Made by a program: the position numbers and the translations under genes. A DNA stretch of 64,000 nucleotides from Lantana camara (Eukaryota > Streptophyta > Magnoliopsida > Lamiales > Verbenaceae): the NCBI GenBank assembly GCA_037501455.1, contig CM074857.1, positions 110,579,501-110,643,500 on the forward strand, given 5' to 3'. Each line of letters opens with the position of its first letter. Position 1 is the stretch's first letter. This document shows positions 1 to 12,400 of this stretch, piece by piece. The notes beneath the pieces were generated by a model that saw only the letters and a list, made by a program, of their open reading frames with translations, was not told where the DNA came from and did not search any database.

Positions 1-430
1 GCTGATTAGTTAGTTTGTGACTGCTGAAAGCACGATCAAGAAGGACAATAAGGTTATGATGGTTACGGCTCTATCTTCTTCTAAGCCTTCTAAAGGAAAG
101 GGAAAGAAAGCCCAAAAGAAGAAGAAGTCCCTTAGGCTCAATAGAGGCATCACGAAGGGAAAAGCCCAAAAGAAGAAACGTGATCAGAAAGAGGACATTT
201 GCTTCCATTGTGGCAAACCAGGGCATTAGAGGAGAAACTGACAAGAGTACAAGGCTACTCTAAAGAAAGGTATGTTTCTCATTGAAGTAAATCTTTCTAT
301 TAATTCTAACTCTTGGGTACTTGATACCGGTTGTGGATCTCATATTTGTAATGATTTACAGATGCTAAGTGAGGTTCAGCAGCTCAAAGGAGAAGAATGT
401 GTCATGAAGATTGGAGATGGCTCAAGCTTT
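1..430 (+). pseudogene. Ty1/Copia gag-protease fragment (broken)
   Basis: This is the end of a Copia gag followed by the start of its aspartic protease. A lysine-rich stretch (about 85-190) leads into a CCHC zinc knuckle beginning CFHCGKPGH at about 199-225. The tryptophan and final cysteine expected after it are both stop codons here (TAG at 227-229 and TGA at 239-241), so the frame is dead. After these stops the same frame reads the protease motif SWVLDTGCGSHICND (about 311-355), the DTG/DSG-type active site normal for Copia. The fragment stops abruptly near 430, where an LTR of a different superfamily begins. Neither an LTR of its own nor any RT is present, so this is a relic that is truncated on the right and runs off the window on the left. 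Confidence 0.8.
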
Positions 431-434
431 TGCA

Positions 435-824
435 AGAGTATCTTCACATGAGCTCCTCAATACGCTACGTGTCTAGGGCAACACTATGCCAGGACCACCT
501 GGTGTAAATGACTATAAGGCCCCAACACTCAACTATAAATATGGAGAATCCCTCTCACTCTGTAAGCAAGCTTTCGATACTTGAGCTCTGTTTTATTCTC
601 CTCCACACTCGTCTGAAAATGTTTCACTGACTTGAGCGTCGGAGAGCCAAAGTGGGTCTCACCCCCCATTTCCCCACCTTGGCCTTCTTACGTTTTGTTG
701 TGTGTGCTCCTTGCAGGTAGAGCCCACTCATTCCGACGACCCTCGCCTGAACATTTGATCCCTATTTTCCTATCATACAAATTCTAAAATGTTGGAGTGT
801 GACAACTCAGATTAGACCCCATCA
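435..824 (+). mobile_element. Truncated Tat-type Gypsy LTR
   Basis: This is the 3' part of an LTR related to those at 2458-3273 and 5539-6389. It carries the box GTGTCTAGGGCAACAC (469-484), a TATA box (CTATAAATA, about 532-540) and the motif TGACTTGAGCGTCGGAG (628-644). It ends in CCCCATCA at 824, like the CCATCA ends of the intact LTRs. The left end is missing at the junction with the Copia fragment, so no target duplication can be assigned. The exact left boundary is uncertain by tens of bases. Confidence 0.7.
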
Positions 825-1084
825 AATATAATATCAATTGTAAAAAAATTTAATTATGTTGATGTACACTTAATCTTTTCGATTAAATTCTTTTTCTTTC
901 TATTTTTATTTAATGTAATTAAATTTATGGTTTTTTTTATTTTATTTTTTATCATATGTATAGTACTATATTAAAGTAGTACAGGAAAATCTTCACATAA
1001 ATAAAATGTTACTCCTTATATTGTCTTAATAAATAAACATAGTGAATACTATGGACATAAGTTCAATAAATCACTACAAAAAAA

Positions 1085-1575
1085 ACAGCCAAATTTCGAT
1101 GGAAAATTCCGTCGGTAACCCGTTGGAATTTCCGACGGAAAACCAACGAATTCCATCGGAAAATTTGGCGAAATCTTAAAAAAAATTGCGCCAAAAATTC
1201 CAACGGAACTCCGTTGGGTTTCCGTTGGAATTCCGTCAGAATTTTTGGCGCGATTCTAAAAAAATTGCATCAAAAAAACCGACGGGATTTTCCCATCGGT
1301 TTTCCGTTGGAATTTCAATTAAATAAAAAATCCTACGGAAAACCGACGGGAATTACCCGTCGATTTTTTTATTCCTCAATTAAAAAAAACCGACGGGATT
1401 TTTCCGTCGATTTTCCGTTGGAATTTCAATGAAATAAAAATTCCAACGAGGAACCATCGGTTTTTTATCCCTCAATTAAAAAAACCGACGGGATTTTCCC
1501 GTCGGTTTTTCGTTGAAATTTCAATTAAATAAAAATTTCATTGGTTTTCCGTTGGAATTTTTCAATCAAATTTAA
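1085..1575. repeat. Left GACGGA subterminal array of the CACTA element
   Basis: Many degenerate copies of CCGACGGAAAA and its complement TTTTCCGTCGG are packed into about 490 bp, in both orientations, so neighbouring copies can pair. Short ORFs through this region, such as 1214-1432, are by-products of the repeat and are not genes. Confidence 0.8.
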
Positions 1576-2457
1576 TTAGAAATCTCGATTCAAATATCTT
1601 TTAATAAACCAACACAAATATTATAGTTTTAAGTCATCTTCGTATTAAAATTTATGTTTTTTTAATAAACGATTATTTCTAATAAAGAAAAACTAAGTTA
1701 TCAATTATATAAGTTAATTAATAAGGAAAGTATCAATTACCTAACGAGAAGATCACCCTTTTGATGGTTTGATCTTCTTCAACTTCAAATTTAGCTTTTA
1801 ATAACGTTAATTCGTAGGTCCTTCAACTTATTTATATATTTAAAAATTATATAATATAAAAATTATAAATTATTAATAGACACTAAAGTATATAATATAC
1901 AAATTATACATTATTAATTAAAATAAAAATATTTAGAACATCAATCTTTTAACTTTAAATATAGTGAGGAGATCCCAATTGGAGTTTAATTTTCTACTAG
2001 ACACTCTCACATATATAAATAAAAAGTTTATAATTTTAAATTACCACTCTTATGATGCTCAAACAATTCTGAATATTATTGTAACATATGGTGTTGTATC
2101 ATATTAAGGTTGGACATCTTGACAAACGTCTTTCACTTGTTAAATTTAAAAACTAATATATGTTGTATCATATTTGTATCCACGCATTATAAACACTCAC
2201 TTATATACATACATACATATATATAGTGTTTCCACACATAAAAAACATATATATATAGTTAATATACTATTTTATTAGTTATCAATCGTAATTTACATAA
2301 TAAGTATTTTTAATAAATTTAATACTTGATAATAAGTATATAGTGTTAATAATATTTGAACTAAGTTTAAAATATGAAAACTACGAGAAATTTTATTAAT
2401 TATGTATCTTTATAAAAAAAACCCTTTTATATATATATATACAAAAAAAATTGTAGG
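1576..2457. other. AT-rich interior of the CACTA element, left of the inserted LTR
   Basis: This stretch contains only AT-rich sequence with short TATATA runs (about 2205-2260 and 2428-2441). I see no ORF, RNA gene or recognisable element in it. Confidence 0.6.
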
Positions 2458-3273
2458 TGATGGGGTCAAAATACGATCGTCCCACGTTAGGACACGTGGC
2501 ACCACCGAGATGGTGACATCTGTCTCCCCAAGGTTGCACCCATCAGTGCACGAGCATTAAGCCCAACGAGCGCAATCCTTCTGCAAGAGTTAAGTACAGC
2601 GAGCGCTCTCACTCTCACGAGCGCCGCCCATATTGTATGACTGGCACGCCCACGTCCCAAGGGAGCCCTCTTCGAGCGTCACACTCCCTCAGAGCGGCCT
2701 CCCCTTCTGGCTCGTTACTTGAACTGGAGCCTTCATTCCCCCCAGCGGATATCTTGGCTCCCAGTACTCCAGGTTGTCACGAGCATGCTCTTAAGCCCTC
2801 GTTACCAACCACCCAAATGGCTCTCTGACACATCGTACATGCCCGCGCACCTGCCACTGTTGCCTGCACCAACTTTTGGCCGCTTTTGCAGAAGATTCCT
2901 CCTAGGTTTCTCTCTTATGACGCCACGTGTTAGGGCAACATTCGGCCAGGACCACTTGAGGCAAATGACCAAAGGGCCCTTGCCCCTCAACTATAAATAG
3001 CTAAAGTCATCTTCTACACTGGTAAGCAATCTTCATCACTGAAACTGTTACTGAACCTACGTTTCTCCTTGATACCTTGAACTGACTTGAGCGTCGGAGA
3101 GCCAAACTGGGTATCCCCCCCCCAGTTCCCCCAGCTTGGCCTTCTGACTTTTATTGTGTTTGTCCCAACAGGTAGAACCCCCTCTATCTTCTCCGGCGAG
3201 CCTCCGGTGGTTTCCCTCACAAAAACAAATCATAAAGTGATTGGATTCGGATCCTCACATTCTGAACCCATCA
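2458..3273 (+). mobile_element. Solo LTR of a Tat-type Gypsy element
   Basis: The 816-bp unit starts TGATGGGGTC and ends GAACCCATCA, a near-perfect terminal inverted repeat. It is flanked by a perfect 5-bp target duplication GTAGG (2453-2457 and 3274-3278), which shows an intact insertion reduced to one LTR by recombination. A TATA box CTATAAATAG lies at 2991-3000. The box GTGTTAGGGCAACA is at 2927-2940 and TGACTTGAGCGTCGGAG at 3083-3099. All three modules match the LTR fragment at 435-824. The short ORFs inside are not conserved coding regions. Confidence 0.92.
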
Positions 3274-3419
3274 GTAGGTTTATAATATAATTAATCGTTA
3301 TGTAATAGTTATTAGCCAATGATTTTATATTTAGACAGAAAAATAATTTTATTTATAATTTTGAATTAATAATTTAAGTGAAACGATGTAAAAATTGTTT
3401 TTATGTTACTAATTTTATT

Positions 3420-3560
3420 TTTAAATGTATAAATATCTTATAATGTAACTTATAATTAATATATTAATTTTAGAAAGAGTTCTTATTATGATACTCTATA
3501 TATTTTCTATAGATTGGAGAACTCTTAATTGTAATGAGTTTTATTTTCATTCGAATAAGT
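3420..3560. repeat. AT-rich dispersed repeat, copy 1
   Basis: The block around ATCTTATAATGTAACTTATA and the later GATACTCTATATATTTTCTATAGATTG region recurs, diverged, at about 5285-5420 outside the CACTA element. Its family is unknown. Confidence 0.5.
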
Positions 3561-3699
3561 ATTTTTAAAAATTTTCAATAAATATGATTATATTTAATTC
3601 AAATAATCATATATTTAAAATTTTATATTTTAAATTAATAACAAAAAGTATTTAAATAGTTCATTGAAATAAGTGTATAGATATATTTAAAGACATAAT

Positions 3700-3905
3700 A
3701 CTAATAAGAAGTAAGTTATCCAAGTTGGTAAGGGAGTTACCATTCTTCCTTGGAGACCCGAGTTTGAATCCCTACGTGCGCAATTATCGCGAGAATTAAT
3801 TCTTGCATTGGGTTGGCTCGGCTCGTGGCTCGTCCGTGGTGTTGGTGTGGCTCGTTTTCCAGGGTGGTTCACAAATGAATTTTTTTATTTATTTTTATTT
3901 TTATT
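3700..3905 (+). mobile_element. tRNA-derived SINE-like sequence
   Basis: A box-A-like stretch (TCCAAGTTGGTAAGGG, about 3718-3733) is followed about 30 bp later by a box-B-like stretch (CGAGTTTGAATCC, about 3759-3771). This is the spacing of an internal RNA polymerase III promoter. The tRNA-like head is followed by an unrelated GC-richer body (3781-3870) and a T-rich tail (about 3878-3915). No cloverleaf or clear target duplication was found, so it is a SINE-type relic and not a tRNA gene. It sits inside the CACTA element. Confidence 0.55.
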
Positions 3906-3914
3906 TTTATTTTA

Positions 3915-4295
3915 TTTCCGACGGAAAATTCCGTTGGAAATCCGTCGGTTAACTTAAAAATTAAATTATTTTTGTTCCATTGGAAATTCGTTGGTTTTCC
4001 GTCGAAAAAAAATTCCGAAGGAAAACCGACGGAAATGGCACATTGGCTTTTTGTTGGAAATTATTTTGTTGGAAAAACTAATTTTCCGTCGGTTTCCCGT
4101 CGGAATTCTGTTGGAAATATAATTCCAACGGAAAACCAACGGAATGGACCCGTCGGGACCCAATTCCGATGATATTTTTTCCAACGGGTGCCATCCCTGT
4201 CGGTTTTCCGTCGGAAATTGGCTTTTCCAATGGAAAACCGACGGGTTTTCCGAAAATCCCGTCGGAACATGCCCGTCGGTTTTCGGGCTTTTTTT
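3915..4295. repeat. Right GACGGA subterminal array of the CACTA element
   Basis: This array mirrors the one at 1085-1575: CCGTCGG and CCGACGG units in both orientations, dense up to the GGAGTG terminus. The overlapping ORFs at 3966-4270 on both strands are a consequence of the palindromic repeat. Confidence 0.8.
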
Positions 4296-4304
4296 TTTGG
4301 AGTG

Positions 4305-5538
4305 TTTATATTATTAATAAAATAATAAATTTATAGGAACTAATATTGGTTTAGATTGTAAATTTGTATCAAAAAAGTTTATAGAGTCTTTAGCTTAACC
4401 AAAATTTTATTTTTTAATTTTTTTTTCATTCATTTGACTTCTCGATACTTTTATGGTATCCGGAATTTTCTTTATGTTTATGTTGCTTGCAATTGTACAA
4501 TTTAAAATTTTATTTTATAACTTATCACAAGTTGAAAATATAGAAAAAATTATATCAAAAATATCTATTTATATTATTTTTAATAATGCTTAGACTCTTA
4601 GATTAATTTTTTGAGTTGGCTTCTAATTTTGGTGTGTGTATATATATATATATATAAAATCAAATAAATATTTTTTTAAACTAATTATCTCTTTTCATTT
4701 TATTTCTCCGTTTACTTTTTATTTATATTTTTTAATGAGTATTATTTAAGATTTACGTTAGTTTTTTTTTAATCATTTATGTATGTAGTATAAGTAGTTA
4801 AAAGAGCAATTTTCATATAAAAATTCAAAATTTTGATTGAAAAATATGAAAAATTTATTAGAAAATTAAAATATATCTTATTTTATATACGCACATATTG
4901 GGTCTTTTGGAATTCCTTATTAAGTAATATTAGTTAGATCTGTAATTTAAACTGTAAAATATTTTTGAATTAGTCACAACATTTTAAATGTACTAAAATT
5001 TTATCTATTATAATTTCTCTAATCTCTTATTTAACTATTTATGTATATATTTATACCTAAATAGTCCGATTCAGCTCGATCACGAAAATGGATTATGAAA
5101 AAAAATATATATATTTGTCTTTCCATTTCAAAATTTGTTCTACTTTTTAATTTTTAATTTTTGTACTTGTCTTTATCTATCAATTTTTTTTTCTTTTTAA
5201 CATTGTTTAATACTTTCATATATTTTCTTTTTATCTTTAATTATACAATTAAATGATATCCGTAAATATTTATTATTAAATATTAAAATATCTTATAATG
5301 TAACTTATAGTTAATATGTTAATTATGATACTCTATATGTTTTCTATAGATGGGGGCACTGTTAATCAATTCTAACTTATTAAGGAGTTATATTCCGACT
5401 CAAATTTGGACCAAAAAAAATATTCTGACTCAAATAAATAATTTTAAAAGTTTTAAATATAATAACATCTTATAATGCTAACTTGGCAAGAATTATCGCA
5501 TGAGATGATTTTTGATTAAAAAAACTTGTAAGTAATAT
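4305..5538. other. AT-rich non-coding DNA, target of the Tat insertion
   Basis: I see no gene here. It holds a short TATATA run (about 4641-4658) and the second copy (about 5285-5420) of the dispersed repeat seen at 3420-3560. The Tat element has inserted at its right edge, duplicating AATAT. Confidence 0.6.
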
Positions 5539-6389
5539 TGATGAGGCCTAAAAACACTATCGAATCAGAGCCGTCCACGTGTCAGCCTGTCGCTGACTAA
5601 ATCCCAGACGCTCGCTTTGAAGGGCTCGTGGGCCTTCCCAGCCCCCTCATTTGCAAGCAAGGATAGACCGTCAAGCCTCGGACGACTACTCCCGTAAAAG
5701 TCCAGACCCGACAAGTCCGACGCTCGCGTATCGGCCCTCAGGGTTACCCTTCACAGGGAGGCACCTACATGGGGGCCCCATGATTGACGCTCGGTATATT
5801 GTCGCTCAAGGGTCATCTATCGTGAGGAGCCCGTCCGTGGATTTGCCGAGCGTCATCAACACTCGGGAATGAGTCTACCCCTCATACGATGGACTATCAC
5901 CTTCAGAAGAAGATATTAGTCTCTCATCCTACACGACCCTCGTCAACAACCTCTGACACAAAGGTACTGTGTACCGTGCACCTGACACGCCGTCTCCTTT
6001 TCTGGAAATGTCATTCTCACCCCACCAAAGGCTGACGCGTGTTAGGGCAACACAGGTTTGGGACCACATGGTCGATTTACCCATTTACCCCCATCCCTAA
6101 CATATAAATAAGAGAGAACACCTGCATTATCTCCCAAGTCATCTTCCTCACTAAAATACCACGTACTGAACTGGGCATCATTTTCCTCTGCATCTACTCC
6201 AAAGCTTCCTGTATCTCACCCTTTTCTGCATTTCCACTGCACGATTTCTTGGTGTTATCCTAGCTGGAAGAACCCACGCTCATTGGAAACCCAGTTCCTG
6301 AGGCTCTTGTGCCTGTGATGGTCTTCCTTCCTATCAACAAATTCTAAAGTGTTTGGTGTTCAAGTCCTCAACCATTTTCTGCACCATCA
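5539..6389 (+). repeat. 5' LTR of the Tat element
   Basis: This LTR holds the inverted-repeat box GTGTTAGGGCAACAC at 6039-6053 and a TATA box at 6103-6110, so transcription probably starts near 6135. The ORF at 5651-5872 is repeated in the 3' LTR and shows no sign of being a protein gene. Confidence 0.95.
6103..6110 (+). promoter_or_regulatory. TATA box of the Tat LTR promoter
   Basis: TATAAATA lies 50 bp downstream of the GTGTTAGGGCAACAC box. The same arrangement occurs in the other Tat-type LTRs of this window. Confidence 0.7.
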
Positions 6390-6393
6390 TTTT

Positions 6394-6411
6394 TGGCGCC
6401 GTCTGTGGGAA
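6394..6411 (+). other. Primer-binding site of the Tat element
   Basis: TGGCGCCGTCTGTGGGAA begins 5 bp after the 5' LTR. It starts TGGCGCC like the tRNA-Asp-type PBS at 35596 but diverges afterwards, so a different tRNA (possibly Arg) primes this family. I did not verify which tRNA matches. Confidence 0.8.
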
Positions 6412-6488
6412 ACCATCACCACCATCCTTGGTATTACCTGTTTCTTCCTTCGAAAGCTAGTTGAAGAGTAACACCCAAGTCATTAACC

Positions 6489-9400
6489 ATGGTAACTGCG
6501 ACGAGATCTGGAAGAGTCGGAGAGAAAGACGCTCTTCCCCCCGTTAATGAGGAGAACGCAGAAGGTAACATCCCCATCAGAGAAGCAAACCCTCCAGCAG
6601 CCGGAAACGGGGACGAGAACACAGAGCCGGTAAGGGCAACTCTCCCACTAGGTGGGAACACTGACGAAGGGCCCAGTGCCGTTGCTCCGCCAGCGGCTCC
6701 CACTGCCCACGCTTCCTACCCTTACTCAGGGGTGTATCCCATGGCCATGCCCCCTCCGGGGTACCCATTTCTGCAGCATGGGATGATGCCCGGGATGTTA
6801 CCGGCAATCCAGCCTTATCAGGTGGGGACTCTGAATCTCCCCACGTCATTACCAAGAGAGATACAAGGGGTGGAGATGCCCCAAGTTACCACCCAGCAAC
6901 TTCAGGCGCTGTATGCGCAGTGTGAGAGCCAGGCTGTTCAGAATGCCTGAGAGCATTTCATGGCCGCATATTTCCCCTCGCAGGCTGGCGCTCGTTTGGC
7001 CCCGCCACTTGGAGGGCTCCCTGCACATCCTTTGACGATGGCCCAAAATGCGCTAAGGGCACAGCAACCTCCCCCACCACCGAATCAAGGAAATGGAGCC
7101 CCACCGAGGGTCCAGCAAGAACGACCAGCTGTAGGAGAGGAAAGGGCCCCTCGAAATGAGGTGGCCGAAGATAATGAAGAGGTCCAATCAAGGGCCACGG
7201 GGAGGGCAAACCGCAGAAATGTCGGTGACCCTCAGCTAGCAGCAGTACAAGATCAGATTCGAGGGCTTCAGAACGTGGTAGAGCAGCTCTCTCGAGCACG
7301 GTCTCACGCTTCCCGTGATGGGGGCGAGAGGTCCAAGGCCAGAGACGCTCGTCGACCGCGCAGCCCAGTTTCCCGCCGGAGGAGAGAAGCTAGCTATGAA
7401 GATCCCGACGAGCGTGATTACAGGATCATGACGGGCGATTCTCCCCTCGTCGAGGAAGTCCTAATGACTCGCGCAGGGAAGGGTAAAATTCCCTCGTCAA
7501 TCAACAGATATGATGGAACTACGGACCCAGCCGAGCATCTGGACCATTTTGTGCACCTAATGCACTTGTATGACCATCCTGACAACTACTGGGCCAAGGT
7601 GTTTGTCACCTCCCTCACAGGAATGGCCCAAGAGTGGTACAAGAAGCTCCCCCCGCGCTCAATCAGAGGTTACTACGACCTGACGGACGCCTTTGTCAGC
7701 CACTTCAATTCACTGAAAGCACCGGCCCCGGCCGCGACCGCTCTTTATAGCCTGGTCCAAGGGCCGAACGAGACTCTCAGGTCCTTCATGGGGAGACTCA
7801 ATAAGGAAATTTTGTTGGTAGAAAAGCCCTCGATGGACTTTTTGAGGCACGTTCTGTTTGGGGCCATCAATATGAAGCATTACGTCAGTAAGGAGTTCGT
7901 GGAGGAAGTGGCCAAGAAGAAGCCGCGCTCGTTGATGGAAATTAGGGAGATTGCAGATTCTTTCTTTACCCTCGAGGATATGTACATAGCGAGGGATCAG
8001 AAGATGGCAAATGCCCCTCGTCCCAACCGAACCCACGAGGACAAAGTGGAGCCCCACCGGAGTCACCGCCGCAGCCCGATACCCGCTCGCCGACGTTCAT
8101 CCCCTCCGTGGAGGCTCGAGCGTGTCCCCCTCAACCGCCCAATTGCCGAAGTTTATTCCCTGGCGGACCAAAAGCTGTTTAAGAGACCGCCCAAGCTGAG
8201 AGAAACCGAGGCTCAGAAGCGCTCGGGAAAGTACTGCGCTTTCCATAAGCAGAAGGGGCATGATACTAATGAATGCCGCCAACTGGAGAAGGAAATTCAG
8301 CGGCTGATTGCTGGGGGGCACCTCAAAGAGTTTGTAAGAGTATTAGAAGGGTACGATGAACATTGCGCGGAACGAGCGCTTGGGAGAAGAAGAAGCCGCT
8401 CACGCTCCCGAAGTCCTCGTCGCCAGCACCCTGAGAGCAGCGAGCGTAACAAAGGGAAAGGGGTGGATATGGAAAACCAGCCCTTTGCGGTCATTCACAT
8501 GATCGCGGGAGGGCCCTCAGGAGGTGATTCCAATGCTTCTCGCCGCCGCCATGTACGGAGCTATAACCAAACAACGTCACTCCCTCGCCCAGTGCTCTCC
8601 GTGGACAGCTCGTCGCGCTCGAAGGAGGGTGATGTCATAGGGTTCACTAAGAAAGATCTTGAACATATTGTAACACCCCATGGGACGGGAAAAACCTCTG
8701 ACTGTCCCATGGTGGTTAGTTTAGACGTTCATAACCACACTGTAAAGAGGGTTTTATTTGATAGTGGAAGCTCTGTGAACGTTCTCCCGTACTCAACGTT
8801 TCAACAAATGAACATAACAAACATCCCCCTCGAACCTCTCCGAACTGCCCTCGTAGGGTTTGGAGGTTCCGAGATCGTCCCTCGCGGACAGATTCGCTTG
8901 GCCACCTCTTTTGGTCGCGCCCCACAGCGAAAAACATTGAGCGTCCTCTACACCGTCGTTGAGGTGGATCTCCCTTACAACATCATCATTGGGCGCCCAG
9001 CCCTCGTGGATTTCAAAGCCGTAATTTCCACCTATCATCAAAAGGTCAAGTTTCCAACCCCCGAGGGTACCGGAGAAATTCTGTGTAATGTCAAAGAAGC
9101 TTGGGAGTGTTACATACTTTCACTTCGCAGCCACAAGCCCAAGCAGTCCATTCAACTTGGGGGTACTAAGAAGTCCGTGGACTTCCCCGAATTAAACGAA
9201 GATGGCCCCGAGCGTAAAAGGGCCAAGCTGTACCGAAAGAAGAATAGAAAGAGGACCCCTGGAGATGTTCAGTGTTCAGAGAATAGGCCACCGGGGGCCG
9301 TCGAGGGCTCATCTTCAGAAAACGAGCGTGACGAGCCCAAGGGTACGCTCACCGGGAAAAAACGAGCGCTGGAAGCGTCAAGGCCGGAGGTTCGGATTGA

Positions 9401-12400
9401 GCCCACTGAGGAATTTTTGACCGTTGAATTGGAGCCTGGGAACCCGGATAAAACCACCCAGATTGGCTCAGGCCTGGATGGGCCCTCGCAAGTTTTGATG
9501 ATCGACTTCCTACGGGAAAACCTAGACGTTTTTGCATGGAAAGCTTCTGATCTCACCGGAATAGATCCGAGCGTCATTGTCCACAGACTGAACGTGGATC
9601 CAACCTTCAGGCCCATCAAACAGAAGAAGAGGGACGTTCATGGCTTTAGGAAACGGGTTATCGAGGAAGAGGTTGGTAAGTTGCTTGATGCTCAGTACAT
9701 CGAAGAAATCTTGTACCCTGAATGGCTTTGCAATGTGGTGCTCGTCCCAAAGAGCGCCAATAAGTGGCGTATGTGCAACGACTTCACGGACCTCAACAAA
9801 GCGTGCCCCAAAGACCATTACCCACTACCGAGGATCGATCAGTTGGTAGATTCTACAGCCGGGTGTGAACTCATGAGTATGATGGATGCCTTTCAGGGAT
9901 ATTATCAAATCTTTATGGCGCCCGAAGATCGCCCCAAAACTTCGTTTATTGTGCATTTGGGTGTTTACTGTTTCAAAGTCATGCCATTTGGGCTCAAAAA
10001 CGCGGGAGCGACCTATCAGCGGCTCGTCAATAGAATGTTCGAGCGTGAAATTGGGAAATCTATGGAGGTATATGTTGACGACATGATAGTCAAGAGTGAG
10101 CGCCAACGCTCCCATCTAGAGGATCTCAAGCATACTTTCGACATCCTTCGTCGCTACGGAATGAAGTTGAACCCATCAAAATGCACCTTTGGCGTTCGAG
10201 GCGGAAAATTCCTGGGATACATGGTCAGTCAACGTGGCATAGAAGCAAACCCCGAAAAGATTAGAGCAATCCTGGACATACCCTCCCCTCGCAATCTGAG
10301 AGAGGTCCAGGTGCTCGTGGGTAAGATCATTTCACTAAATAGGTTCATTTCCCGCTCAGCGGACCGAAATCTACCCTTCTTTAAAATTTTGCGCAACGCT
10401 CGCAATTTCACCTGGAACGAGGATTGCGAAAAGGCCTTGCAGAACATGAAACAGTACCTGTCGAGCGCGCCTTTGTTGACCAAGCCAATCCCTGGGGAGA
10501 ACTTGTTTATCTACCTATCAGTTTCTCTGGAAGCCACGAGCGCTGTCCTCGTAGCAATCCGCGAGCGTAAACATATGCCGGTGTATTACCTGAGCAAGAC
10601 TCTACAGGGAGCAGAGAAAAGGTACATGGAAATTGAGAAATTTGCCTTTGCGCTCGTTAACGCATCCCGAAGGCTGAGGCCATATTTTCAGGCTCACTCT
10701 ATCACAGTGCTTACAGATCAACCACTCAAACAAGTGCTATCTAAGCCGGATGTCTCGGGAAGGTTAATTAAATGGGCAATTGAGCTTAGTCAGTTTGATA
10801 TCTCCTTCGAGCCCCGTACAGCCATACAGGCTCAGGCAGTGGCCGATTTGTTGGTTGAACGTTTCAATCTGGAGACTGTGCCCTTGGCGGATGAGGGTTT
10901 ATGGCTTTTGCATACGGATGGCTCCTCGACCTCACAGGGGGGAGGAGCCGGGGTGACCCTCAGGGATCCCCTTGGGGCAGAAGTCGACTACGCAATCAAG
11001 CTGGCGTTTCAAGTCACCAACAACGAAGCTGAGTATGAGGCCCTCATCCAAGGACTCAGGATTGCGCTCCAAAATGGGGCCACTCGTGTCACAGCATACG
11101 TTGATTCGCAGTTGATCGCGAGTCAAATTGACGGTAGTTATGAGGCTCGAGAAGCCACCATGGCAAAATACCTGACGAGCGCCAAGGAAGAGATAGCCAA
11201 GTTCAAGGAATTCCATCTTTTGCAAATTCCGAGGGCAGAAAACGAACATGCTGACGCTCTTTCAAAGTTTGCGTCCGCCCTGGATGGCCATAGTGAACGC
11301 GCTGTTACATTTCTGAGAACGGAGGAGCCACTGATAAGTAAAGGCGAACCTTCAAAAGAGGTGCACATGATTGACCCCTCCGAGCCTTGTTGGCTTGATG
11401 AAATTGTCAGATTCCTCCAGGACGGAACCTGCCCGAGCGACAAAGTTGAGGCTCGGAAGATCAAAAGCAAAGCCCCTCGCTTCTCATTGGATGCCGAGGG
11501 TCGATTATTCAAGCGATCCTTCCTGGGACCACCGTTGAGATGTTTGAGACCCTCGCAGGCTAAAGAAGTTTTAGAGCATGTACACAATGGAAGTTGTGGG
11601 AACCACTCAGGCGGACGAATCTTGGCAAAGAAAATCTTAAGGAGTGGGTTCTATTGGCCCTCGGTATTGCAAGATGCCATTAAATATTCCAAGAAATGTC
11701 CCAAGTGCCAGTTCCACTCCAACACTCCCCAGTTGCCGGCAGCTCAAATGATTCCTATTGATGTTTCCTGGCCTTTTGATCAATGGGGCATTGATATCGT
11801 GGGACCTCTCCCAATGGCGGTCGGGCAAAAGAAGTTCGTAATACTTGCTGTGGATTATTTCACCAAGTGGGCTGAGGCAGAAGCGGTCGCTAAGATAACG
11901 TTCAAAGTTGTGAGGGATTTCATTTGGAAAAATATCATCTGCAGATACGGCATCCCGAGGGTGCTCATCTCGGATAACGGTTCCCAGTTTATCGCTGCGG
12001 ACACGCGGGATTGGTGCTATGAATTAGGGATCGAACAACGATTCACTTCCGTGGGTCATCCTCAAGCTAATGGTCAAGCTGAAGTGACCAACCGAACCAT
12101 ACTCCAGCATCTGAAAACGATGCTCGAGAGTAAGAAGGGAGAATGGGCTGAAGAACTTCAGGGAGCTCTGTGGGCGTACCGTACTACTCCGCGAGCGGCA
12201 ACGGGGGAAACCCCTTATTCCCTCGTGTATGGCTCCGAGGCCATGATACCTGCGGAAATTGCTCAAGAATCCGCACGTGTTGCCTATTTCGAGCCTGCCG
12301 CCAACGAGGCCAACCGGGCGCTCGAGTTAGATTTGCTGGACGAGAAGAGGAATGCTGCTTGGGCACGTATTCACAAATACAAAGCGACCGTTGCTCGCCA

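Larger units (their letters stand above)
1072..4304. mobile_element. Non-autonomous CACTA (En/Spm) transposon
   Basis: The left end is CACTACAAAAAAAACAGCC. The right end is the inverted form CACTCCAAAAAAAAAAGCC, with one A/C difference in the CACTA core. Dense GACGGA/TCCGTC subterminal arrays lie inside both ends (1085-1575 and 3915-4295), the usual transposase-binding architecture of plant CACTA elements. No transposase ORF is visible, so the element would depend on an enzyme supplied elsewhere. It was later invaded by a solo LTR (2458-3273). The flanking 3-bp target site is AAT on the left and TTT on the right, so no matching duplication remains. Minus the LTR and its TSD, the element is about 2.4 kb. 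Confidence 0.8.

Noticed and set aside
3714..3771. Possible tRNA gene
   Set aside because: A and B boxes are present but no acceptor stem or anticodon arm can be drawn; the SINE interpretation is better. The same applies to 26945-26999.
5651..5872. 73-codon ORF present in both Tat LTRs
   Set aside because: It is duplicated only because the LTRs are; it lies upstream of the TATA box and has no known domain.
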